From Hyphomicrobiaceae bacterium (GTDB lineage Bacteria; Pseudomonadota; Alphaproteobacteria; Rhizobiales; Hyphomicrobiaceae), in NCBI GenBank assembly GCA_041397645.1, contig JAWKWE010000005.1:124001-188000 (forward strand): DNA of 64,000 bases. The letters are read 5' to 3'. Shown in pieces: positions 57,228 through 64,000 of the stretch. Position 1 is the first letter of the stretch; each line of letters begins with the position of its first letter. The notes beneath the pieces were generated by a model. The model searched no databases. It was not told where the DNA came from and saw only the letters and a program-made list of their open reading frames with translations. Both the position numbers and the translations under genes were made by a program.

Positions 57228-59168
57228 ATGTCCATGAAAAATAAGGTCATTACCGCCGATCAGGCCATTGCGCTAATCAAGGACGGTGATGTCGTTTGCA
57301 CGACAGGGTTCGTGCAGAGCTGTATCCCGGAGGCACTCCATGCGGCTCTCGAAAAGCGTTTCGTCGAGACCAAAGCCCCCAAGGGGCTGACCCTGATCAT
57401 GTGTGCTGGTGCGGGTGATAGCAAAGGGCTCGGCACCGGCCGCCTCCACCACGAAGGTCTGCTCAGCCGCGTGATCGCCGCCAATTTCGGCCGGATGCCG
57501 AAGGTGGCGAAGGCCGCTCAAGAAAATAAGATCCAGGGTTACAATCTCCCGCAGGGCATTATTTCCAAACTCTACCGCTCCTGTGCCTCCGGTTCGCCGG
57601 GCCTTTTTTCGAAGGTCGGATTGCATACCTACGTCGACCCGCGTCTGGGCGGCGGCAAGGTCAACGAGGTGACGACTGAGGACATCGTCAAGCGCGTCGA
57701 GGTCGATGGCGAGGAGTGGCTGTTTTACAAAGCCACGCCAATCGACGTGGCCCTCATTCGTGCGACCAGCGCCGATCCATCGGGTAACCTGTCGTTGGAA
57801 AAGGAAGCGTTGACGCTCGATAGCTTGGCTCAGGCCATGGCAGCTCACAACAACGGTGGCATTGTCATCGCGCAGGTCGAGCGGATCGTCGAGCAGGGTT
57901 CGCTCAAACCCAAGGACGTCAAGGTTCCCGGTATTCTGGTCGATTGCGTCGTTGTCGCCGACGATCCTGTGATGCACCGTATGAACTACGGCGTAATGTA
58001 TGATCCGGCTCTCTCTGGCGAAATTCGCGTGCCGGTCGATGCGATGCCGAAGATGGAGCTTGCCGAACGCAAAATCATCGCACGCCGCGCCGCTTTCGAG
58101 CTACCGCTGAATGGCGCAATCAATCTCGGAGTAGGGGCGCCCGATGGCGTTGCGGCGATTGCAGCCGAAGAGAAGGTGACGCCCTTCCTCACCATGACGA
58201 CGGAAGCGGGCGCGGTTGGCGGCGTGCTGGCAGGCGGTTCGAGCTTTGGTTCGTCGGCGAACGCACATTCGATCCTCGACCAGAACCAGATGTTCGACTT
58301 CTATCACGGCGGGGGATTGGATCTGACATGCCTTGGCGTGGCCGAGGTCGATGAGGAAGGCAATGTCAATACCTCGCGCTTCGGCGGCCGGCTGAACGGT
58401 TGCGGCGGCTTCATCGATATTTCCCAGAACTCACGCGCGGTTGTCTTTGCCGGGACATTCACCGCAGGTGGACTGAAAGTCGAAGTCTCCTATGGCAAGC
58501 TGAAGATTATCGAGGAGGGAAGGGCGCGCAAGTTCGTCAAAAAAGTCGAGCAGATAACCTTTTCGGGCAAGTACGCCGCCTCCAAGTCGCAACCGGTCAT
58601 CTATGTGACTGAACGCTGTGTGTTCCAGCTTACGCCGGGCGGCCTCGAACTCATCGAAGTGGCGCCTGGCATCAACATCGAAAAGCACATTCTGCCCCAC
58701 ATGGATTTCGTGCCCATCATCCACAAACCGATCCCGATGGATCGCCGGATTTTCATCGATGAGCCGATGGAGTTGATGAGCGAGCTCTTGAACCTGAAAC
58801 TCTCCGAGCGGGTTTCCTACGACAGCGACCGCAACATCCTGTTCGTGAACCTCGAAGGCTGGAGCGTGCGCAAGAAGACCGACATCGACGATCTGCGAAA
58901 AATCCTGGTGGACGCGCGGATGCGTGCCGGTCGCCGCGTCAACGCCGTCGTCAACCACGACGGCTGCCGTATCGCCGATGATCTCTACGACGATTATGCC
59001 GAGATGATCGAATACATGCTGGAGAACCACTACGTCTCCACAACCCGCTACACCACGAGTGCTTTCATGCGTCTCAAGATGAAGGAGGCATTGTCGCGGC
59101 GAGGGCTGCAGCCGCACATCTACGAACGCCCGGAAGAGGCCCATGCCGAGCTGGAGAAGGCCGGCTGA
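57228..59168 (+). CDS. Class I acyl-CoA:carboxylate CoA-transferase with C-terminal extension
   Basis: The 646-aa product (from ATG 57228) has the two fused CoA-transferase domains of the propionate/acetoacetate type. The first has ALIKDGDVVCTTGFVQSCIP and MCAGAGDSKGLGTGRLHHEG. The second has NLGVGAPDGVAAIAAEEK and the catalytic Glu326 in TMTTEAGAVGGVLAGGSSFG. Residues about 525-646 (MDRRIFIDEPMELMSELLNL onward) form an extra domain beyond the usual length. A TTG at 57150 behind AGGAG gives a possible 26-residue longer form. The substrate is unknown. Confidence 0.88.
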   Translation: MSMKNKVITADQAIALIKDGDVVCTTGFVQSCIPEALHAALEKRFVETKAPKGLTLIMCAGAGDSKGLGTGRLHHEGLLSRVIAANFGRMPKVAKAAQENKIQGYNLPQGIISKLYRSCASGSPGLFSKVGLHTYVDPRLGGGKVNEVTTEDIVKRVEVDGEEWLFYKATPIDVALIRATSADPSGNLSLEKEALTLDSLAQAMAAHNNGGIVIAQVERIVEQGSLKPKDVKVPGILVDCVVVADDPVMHRMNYGVMYDPALSGEIRVPVDAMPKMELAERKIIARRAAFELPLNGAINLGVGAPDGVAAIAAEEKVTPFLTMTTEAGAVGGVLAGGSSFGSSANAHSILDQNQMFDFYHGGGLDLTCLGVAEVDEEGNVNTSRFGGRLNGCGGFIDISQNSRAVVFAGTFTAGGLKVEVSYGKLKIIEEGRARKFVKKVEQITFSGKYAASKSQPVIYVTERCVFQLTPGGLELIEVAPGINIEKHILPHMDFVPIIHKPIPMDRRIFIDEPMELMSELLNLKLSERVSYDSDRNILFVNLEGWSVRKKTDIDDLRKILVDARMRAGRRVNAVVNHDGCRIADDLYDDYAEMIEYMLENHYVSTTRYTTSAFMRLKMKEALSRRGLQPHIYERPEEAHAELEKAG

Positions 59169-59234
59169 ATTACACCCTGATCCAATCTGCCGGATTCCCG
59201 AGACCGGCGAGCAGGAAACGCAAAGAGCATAAAA

Positions 59235-59269
59235 GAAAGAGGCGCAAGGAATGTCCTTGCGCCTCTTTC
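59235..59269. terminator. Strong bidirectional terminator
   Basis: GAAAGAGGCGCAAGGA (59235-59250) pairs perfectly with its complement (59254-59269) around a three-base ATG loop, a 16-bp stem. A-rich sequence precedes and T-containing sequence follows, so it can end both the CoA-transferase transcript and the convergent RTX transcript. Confidence 0.9.
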
Positions 59270-59289
59270 GGTTTCGACTGGTCCGTCAA

Positions 59290-62200
59290 TTAGATGACGA
59301 AGAAGTCATTGGCGGTCAGGTTCGCCTTGTTGTTGATCACGGCGAAGACCACTGCACCACCGGCTGCGTTGCCGTTAGCGTCGTAAGTGAGCTCACCCGT
59401 CGTGCGATTGTAGATGATGCGGTCGTTGGCATCGTGCGCGGCGGTTCCGACATAGAATGTCGAAGCCTGCAGCGTACCCGTCGCGATCTGCGAGAAGACC
59501 GAGTGGTCGAGACGGATCGTGTCGTCGGTCGGGTTGAAGTCGAGGATGACGTCTTTGTTCGTGTTCGCATTGAGCGAGGTATCGAACAGGAAGCTATCCT
59601 TGCCTTGGCCGCCGACGAGAGTGTCGTTGCCGAATTTGCCGCCGATGACGTTGTCCTTGCCGTTACCCTGGACGCGCTGACCGAGGTTGTTGCCAAACAG
59701 GTTCATCGCGATGTTGGGCGTGCCGGCCTGCAGGACTTCGATCGCTAAGTTGTTGGCCAGCGTGTAGTTGACGGTGGCGCGAACCGTGTCGGTGCCCGAC
59801 GTGTCGACGATAACGTCAGCCTGGGAGTCGACATAATAGATGTCGTTGCCAGCGCCGCCGATCATCGTGTCGTTGCCCGTCCAGCCGTTGAGAACGTTGG
59901 CGCCGGCGTTGCCCGTGATGGTATTGTCGAGGGCGTTGCCGACCAGCGTCAGGGCAGTCGTGCCGCTGGCGTTGGCGGTTTCCAGGTTCTCGATGTTAGC
60001 GCGCGAGACCATGTTCAACGTGTTGTTGATCGAGGTCCGGATGGTGTCGACGCCGGTCGTATCAACGACGTAGTCGCCTGCGGAGTCGACGTAGTAGGTG
60101 TCGTTGCCAGCACCGCCGTACATCTGGTCGCCGGCGGCGCCGCCGTTCAGAACGTCGTTGCCGTCTTCACCGAACAGACGATCGACGCTGTTGCCGCCGT
60201 TGAGGGCGTCATTGCCAAGACCACCGTAAAGGTCGTCACGGCCAGCGGTGCCGTTGATCGTATCGTTCGAGACTGTCGTATCGAAGATGAAGTTCGATGC
60301 CGACAGGTCAGAAAGCTGCGTATTCTGCAGCGTCATGATGTTGAAGCTGTCGTTGGTCCACTTCTGCAACATCACGCTCGAACCACCGTTACGTGCGATG
60401 GTCTGGATCGTCTCGAACGAGCTGATGCCAAGGCCGGCGACCGAGATCTTGTCGGCGCTGCCTGCAGCGGCCGCCAGCTGACCACGGATGTCGCCGGGGC
60501 TGTTGTACTGCGTGGTGGCAACTTCAAGGTATTTGTCGCCTGCCACGAGAGCTGCAACGTCGCCGGCAGTGAGACCGTTACCGGTGTTCCAGACGTCGAC
60601 CTTGCTGGTGAAGCCAGGCTTATCCTTGGCGTTCGCCGAGGTCAGAACGTCGTGGCTGAGCGTGCCGTTGACGTTGTCTGCGCCTTCGTACACACCAAAA
60701 CCGGTGACAGTGTTGTTGTTGGAGTTAGCCGAGTTCCAGTCAAGGCCGGTGGAGTCGATCTTGATGAAGACGCGGTTCTGAGCCAGGTTGATGCGCAGTT
60801 CGGCATCACCAGTTGCGGTGCTGCCCGACGGCGTGACAACGCCAGCTTCAGTCAGGCTGGCACGCACATAGGTGTTGCCGAAGTCGGTTACGATATCGCG
60901 GCCGAGGCCGTCGAATACGAATACGTCGTCGCCTGCGCCACCCGTCATCGTGTCGTTGCCAGCGCCGCCCGTGATCACGTTAGCGCCGTCGTTGCCGAAC
61001 AACTTGTTGTTGGCGCCGTTGCCGGTCGCATCGGCGTCACCCGTTCCCGTGAGAACAAGATCTTCGATGCCCGAGTAGTCGGCAAGGTTGCGAGAGATCG
61101 AGGATTCGATCGTATCGCGGACGCCGCCCGTGTCGTTGACGATATCGTGGCCAGCACCGAGCACGTAGGTGTCGCTGCCGTCAAGACCGTTCAACGTGTC
61201 GACAACGCCGTCGTCGCCGTTCGAGCCGCCGTCAAGACGGTTGGCACCGTTGTTGCCCGTGATCGTGTTCACGGCCGTGCTGCCGGTGAGGTTGATCGAA
61301 GCCACGCCAATGTCGCTGGTCGTGCGGAGGTTCTCAATAGACTCCGAGCCAGAGAGAGCAAAGCTGCCCTTGGACACGAGTACGGTATCATTGCCTTCGC
61401 CAGCGAACTCAACGACTACATCGCCTGTGTCGTCAACCGTGTAGGTGTCGTCGCCAAGGCCGCCGATCACGGTGTCGGCGCCGACCTTGCCGTCAAGGCT
61501 GTTGTTGAGATCGTTGCCGGTGAGGACGTTGTCGAGGTTGTTGCCCTTGCCGTCCGTGGCGCTGCCCATAAGGGTCAGGTTCTCGATCGTCGTGGTGATG
61601 CCGAGGTCGCGGTTGGCATAAGAGATGATCGTGTCGTTGCCGCTGGTATCCGAGATGGCGTCGGAAACGCCAGCCGTGCCGGCTGCCTCGATGACGATAT
61701 ATGTGTCGTCGCCGGCACCGCCGTTGAGGCTGTCATTGACGCCGTCAAAGCCGCCGAACAGGACGTTGTTGTTGGAGTCGCCGAGCAGGATGTCGCTGAA
61801 CATCGAGCCATTGACGTTGGCCACACCGGTCAAGGTCTGGTGATAGGTGTCACCCGTACGCGGATCGATGAAGGTAGCCGAATTGTTCGAGAGGTCGAGG
61901 GTGACCTTGCCCGTGGCATACTGATAATCGACGGTGTCGAAGCCAGAGCCGGTGATGACATCGTTGCCCAGGCCCGCGTCGATGGTTGCGCCTGCCTGCT
62001 GCACGGTCACCGCATCATCGCCTGAGGTCAGCGCGGCAAAGAGCAGGTCGAAGTTGGCGCCCTGGCCATAGGTGAGCTCAGCGAACGTTACGCTGGGAGA
62101 CGAGCTCGAGTAATCGATCGTCTTTGGCGTGCCGTAGGAAACGCCCGTCGAGGTCAACATCTCAACGGAGTAGATGTCGCCGCTTGCAAACGGCTTGTCG

Positions 62201-62643
62201 GCATAGAGCTGGTCGCCGGTGAGTTGAAGGTAGCCAACGATCAAACCGCCGTCGAGCACGGGAATGGTGATCACGCTACCAGGCGTCGTTTCGAAAGCAT
62301 TCGCGATATCGAACGTATCGAAAGTCACGCCAAGCGCAGCAATGTCGCTGGCAGTGCCAATCGAGTGCTGCAGGAACTGAGTGACGTCCGCAGCCGCTTG
62401 CGTCTGGCGCGCAGCCTGTGTGCCGCTGTCGCCGCCACCGATTTCGATGGTCTGAACGACGCCGACAATGTTGACGTATTCCAGGGACTCGACCGTGCCG
62501 GTCAAGACGCCCGTCGTCGGGTTGTAGGAAAGTCCGGTACCGTTGATGCGAACGGTGTCGCCAATAACGCTACCTTCGACATTAAACTCGATCAACGTTG
62601 CGGTGTTGGTCGTCGGTGTCGAAGCGTCAAATGCCCAAGCCAT
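59290..62643 (-). CDS. RTX calcium-binding secreted protein with embedded CHRD domain
   Basis: The 1117-aa acidic protein has no N-terminal signal, as expected for type I secretion. Glycine-rich RTX nonapeptides occur in several blocks (near residues 314, 388, 567, 815, 925 and 1000), such as GGAGNDTMTGGAGDDVFVFD and GGLGNDALNGGNSVDRLFGE D. Residues about 588-722 form a CHRD-like domain: YVRASLTEAGVVTPSGSTAT GDAELRINL to DKYLEVATTQYNSPGDIRGQ L. The C-terminus (DFNPTDDTIRLDHSVFSQI to ANDFFVI) is of the serralysin C-terminal type and holds the export signal. No protease motif is seen. GAGGGAG precedes the ATG. No transporter is in the window. Confidence 0.9.
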   Translation of the reverse strand: MAWAFDASTPTTNTATLIEFNVEGSVIGDTVRINGTGLSYNPTTGVLTGTVESLEYVNIVGVVQTIEIGGGDSGTQAARQTQAAADVTQFLQHSIGTASDIAALGVTFDTFDIANAFETTPGSVITIPVLDGGLIVGYLQLTGDQLYADKPFASGDIYSVEMLTSTGVSYGTPKTIDYSSSSPSVTFAELTYGQGANFDLLFAALTSGDDAVTVQQAGATIDAGLGNDVITGSGFDTVDYQYATGKVTLDLSNNSATFIDPRTGDTYHQTLTGVANVNGSMFSDILLGDSNNNVLFGGFDGVNDSLNGGAGDDTYIVIEAAGTAGVSDAISDTSGNDTIISYANRDLGITTTIENLTLMGSATDGKGNNLDNVLTGNDLNNSLDGKVGADTVIGGLGDDTYTVDDTGDVVVEFAGEGNDTVLVSKGSFALSGSESIENLRTTSDIGVASINLTGSTAVNTITGNNGANRLDGGSNGDDGVVDTLNGLDGSDTYVLGAGHDIVNDTGGVRDTIESSISRNLADYSGIEDLVLTGTGDADATGNGANNKLFGNDGANVITGGAGNDTMTGGAGDDVFVFDGLGRDIVTDFGNTYVRASLTEAGVVTPSGSTATGDAELRINLAQNRVFIKIDSTGLDWNSANSNNNTVTGFGVYEGADNVNGTLSHDVLTSANAKDKPGFTSKVDVWNTGNGLTAGDVAALVAGDKYLEVATTQYNSPGDIRGQLAAAAGSADKISVAGLGISSFETIQTIARNGGSSVMLQKWTNDSFNIMTLQNTQLSDLSASNFIFDTTVSNDTINGTAGRDDLYGGLGNDALNGGNSVDRLFGEDGNDVLNGGAAGDQMYGGAGNDTYYVDSAGDYVVDTTGVDTIRTSINNTLNMVSRANIENLETANASGTTALTLVGNALDNTITGNAGANVLNGWTGNDTMIGGAGNDIYYVDSQADVIVDTSGTDTVRATVNYTLANNLAIEVLQAGTPNIAMNLFGNNLGQRVQGNGKDNVIGGKFGNDTLVGGQGKDSFLFDTSLNANTNKDVILDFNPTDDTIRLDHSVFSQIATGTLQASTFYVGTAAHDANDRIIYNRTTGELTYDANGNAAGGAVVFAVINNKANLTANDFFVI

Positions 62644-62930
62644 AGTATCTCCCTCGAAGTCCGGTAATTGGGAGCGCGAATTGCGCAGTCCCTACGCAGC
62701 CAAAGAAATCCGCTCCGAAAACGCCACTACGCCACCGAAGCCCACGATGCCAAACTAGAGACCATTTGTTCTTAAGCAGTAAACGGAATGCCCGTGTTTG
62801 AAGATATTTCGTTTCCAGCTGTGCCGTGGTTGGGCAGATCTAAAACTGAACGCTTCAATTCGTATCTAATCTCTGCGTTGCGCGAGCCGCGAGCGGTTGC
62901 GACGGGGGGCAAGAAACTTCAGAAATGTTC
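62644..62930. other. Intergenic region upstream of the RTX gene
   Basis: This gap between the RTX start and the nrsF terminator should hold the RTX promoter. I see a partial inverted repeat, GGGAGCGC-GAATT-GCGCAGTCCC (about 62670-62692), close to the ribosome binding site, but no convincing sigma-70 or ECF promoter. No further gene is supported. Confidence 0.5.
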
Positions 62931-62974
62931 CGAAAAACAAAGAATGCGACGCACGCACATGCGTGGTCGCATTC
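62931..62974 (-). terminator. Rho-independent terminator of the sigF-nrsF operon
   Basis: On the minus strand GAATGCGAC and GTCGCATTC (62942-62950 and 62966-62974) form a perfect 9-bp stem, with an inner CACGCA/TGCGTG stem, followed by TTTGTTTTT. It separates the sigma/anti-sigma transcript from the RTX gene downstream. Confidence 0.88.
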
Positions 62975-63020
62975 AAGATTTACCGAGTCTTAAGAGAAGG
63001 ACCGCCTACGAGCGAAGTCG

Positions 63021-63662
63021 CTACCACTTCAAAAAGCGTCGTCCGATCAGCGCGCCGATGGCCGCCACAACAGAGATGCCGATTGGGTACCAGATGCTCA
63101 CGAAAAGGGGGCTGTCGTCGGAGCAGTGGGTTGCGTACAGAGTTGCCCCTACGCCAGCAGCAAGCAGACCTCCGGCCAAGCCGGCAAGGGTTGGATTGGC
63201 CGGCGCCCCCTGGCGTAGCGCATAGAAAATGGCAATGAACGGCGCCATTGACAGAAGGGGGATAAAGCACATGCAGACCAGCCAATTCGATCCGCGGGCA
63301 TAAACCAGCCAATGGTCGGCAGGCAGCACATTCAACTCGACGATGACACCAATGGCCAATGCGGCGAGAGGGATGGCGAACGCCCAAGCCAATGTGCCGC
63401 CACCGGGCTCGGGACGTGCAAGTCGCAGCGTCAGAATGTAAGCGCAGGCCGCAATCGCGATTGTAAAGAAGAGCTTAAAATCAAAGCGCGGGGAATTTGC
63501 CAGCACCCATGCGAAGTCCGGTCTAGGTCCCATCGCGCCGGAAAAAATCAATGCACCCGCGAGTATGCCGAAGCAAAGCGCCAGCGTGATCGTTTGCCCA
63601 ATCGGCCGCTTCACACTCGCATTGTCGGCCACGACGGCCCGAATAAGCTCATCGGTCTTCAT
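63021..63662 (-). CDS. nrsF: NrsF family (DUF1109) membrane anti-sigma factor
   Basis: The 213-aa integral membrane protein has six hydrophobic segments and the NrsF/DUF1109 layout. It opens MKTDELIRAVVADNASVKRP IGQTI, has segments TLALCFGILAGALIFSGAMG and TIAIAACAYILTLRLARPEP GG, a Cys in SNWLVCMCFIPLLSMAPFIA, and the ending GGLLAAGVGATLYATHCSDD SPLFVSIWYPIGI. Conserved Cys (CMC and THC) may sense redox or metals, as in Caulobacter NrsF. Its ATG overlaps the sigma stop (ATGA), so the two are co-produced. Confidence 0.93.
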   Translation of the reverse strand: MKTDELIRAVVADNASVKRPIGQTITLALCFGILAGALIFSGAMGPRPDFAWVLANSPRFDFKLFFTIAIAACAYILTLRLARPEPGGGTLAWAFAIPLAALAIGVIVELNVLPADHWLVYARGSNWLVCMCFIPLLSMAPFIAIFYALRQGAPANPTLAGLAGGLLAAGVGATLYATHCSDDSPLFVSIWYPIGISVVAAIGALIGRRFLKW

Positions 63663-64000
63663 GGGGTCTGCTTCTCTTGGTAAGCATCCGACAGCGATTT
63701 CAAACTGCGGTGCAGTTGCACCCGAACGGCGACCTCACTCATGCCGAGCCGTTCGGCAACATCGCGCGCGCTGTGTCCGTCAATGGCGATTGACTTGACG
63801 ATGTCGCGTGCCTTGCCGTTCAGTCCGTCCAGAACCCGGTTGGCGTCGTAGGCGTTTATGGCGTCCTCTTGGCCCGGTGCCTCCAGAACGTCGAGCAGAC
63901 CCTCGATCGGCACCTCCGTGCGTCGGCCGCGGCGGCGGATCTCATCGATCATCTTGTTGCGCGTGATGGCGACGATCCACGGCCCAATGGGCTTGGTCTG
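63659..64000 (-). CDS. ECF sigma factor (SigF-like), C-terminal part
   Basis: The frame enters from the window edge and ends at TGA 63659, so only about 113 residues are seen. They include the end of region 2 (GPWIVAITRNKMIDEIRRRG RRTEV) and region 4 (LDGLNGKARDIVKSIAIDGH, SARDVAERLGMSEVAVRVQL HRSLKSLSDAY). Coupling with NrsF identifies it as the cognate SigF-type factor for oxidative or metal stress. The N-terminal region lies outside the window. Confidence 0.92.
   Translation of the reverse strand, partial: QTKPIGPWIVAITRNKMIDEIRRRGRRTEVPIEGLLDVLEAPGQEDAINAYDANRVLDGLNGKARDIVKSIAIDGHSARDVAERLGMSEVAVRVQLHRSLKSLSDAYQEKQTP

Noticed and set aside
59600..61700. Short repeated DNA words resembling a repeat array
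   Set aside because: They are the coding repeats of glycine-rich RTX nonapeptides. Spacing and sequence vary, so this is neither CRISPR nor satellite DNA.
60652..62025. 457-aa open frame on the plus strand opposite the RTX gene
   Set aside because: It mirrors the repeats of the RTX gene, has Val/Ala/Asp-rich composition and no recognisable motif. The minus-strand RTX frame has clear calcium-binding repeats, a ribosome binding site and a terminator.

Overview
The window is high-GC alphaproteobacterial DNA, most likely from the order Hyphomicrobiales (Rhizobiales). The evidence is a MucR/Ros regulator, family proteins typical of that order (DUF1491, DUF5330, DUF6456, NrsF/DUF1109), perfect CtrA-type boxes, and the block feuP-feuQ / ccmI-E-F-H (cycHJKL) / degP / response regulator-kinase / glnE, an order known from rhizobia. 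A Hyphomicrobiaceae-like host is possible, but I cannot fix the genus from sequence alone. I recognised no tRNA, rRNA, insertion sequence, integrase or CRISPR array.

Region 1 (1-11.9 kb) holds housekeeping and envelope genes: the start of an oligopeptidase B gene, mucR, a small unknown gene, a DnaA-C-domain/DUF6456 pair, sufE, a peptidoglycan-binding membrane protein behind a perfect CtrA box, a glycosyltransferase, a class A PBP coupled to DUF1214/DUF1254-type membrane proteins, and a YcgN-type cysteine cluster protein. The DnaA-like/DUF6456 pair matches the GafY/GafZ (GafA) activators of gene transfer agents (GTAs).

Region 2 (11.9-28.0 kb) is a complete RcGTA-type gene transfer agent cluster in one orientation. 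It runs from a TerS-like protein, TerL, portal, prohead protease and capsid through the connector, stopper, terminator, tail tube, two chaperone-size proteins, a short tape measure, distal tail, hub, NlpC/P60 peptidase and megatron. There are no replication, integration or immunity genes. It ends with a two-enzyme endolysin fused in frame to a holin-like membrane segment that has its own strong internal ribosome binding site and ATG. Putative activators, promoter, particle genes and lysis genes therefore lie within 26 kb.

Region 3 (28.0-45.3 kb) holds a small periplasmic FeuN-like protein with FeuPQ, a glycine-zipper lipoprotein, cytochrome c maturation genes, an intruding trypsin-like protease, DegP, a second two-component system, GlnE, and an ECF sigma factor with a membrane protein and a CnrX/CpxP-like periplasmic sensor.

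Region 4 (45.4-57.0 kb) holds a PdhS/DivJ-like histidine kinase with a ruined ATP-binding domain, PepN, the carboxyspermidine pathway (NspC-type decarboxylase and carboxyspermidine dehydrogenase) around a lipoprotein, a membrane protein and a Ca2+/H+ antiporter, and a divergent aminotransferase plus PuuA-like glutamine synthetase. Region 5 (57.0-64.0 kb) holds a CoA-transferase with a structured leader that can hide its ribosome binding site, an RTX protein carrying an embedded CHRD domain, and an NrsF anti-sigma with its ECF sigma factor, which runs off the end.
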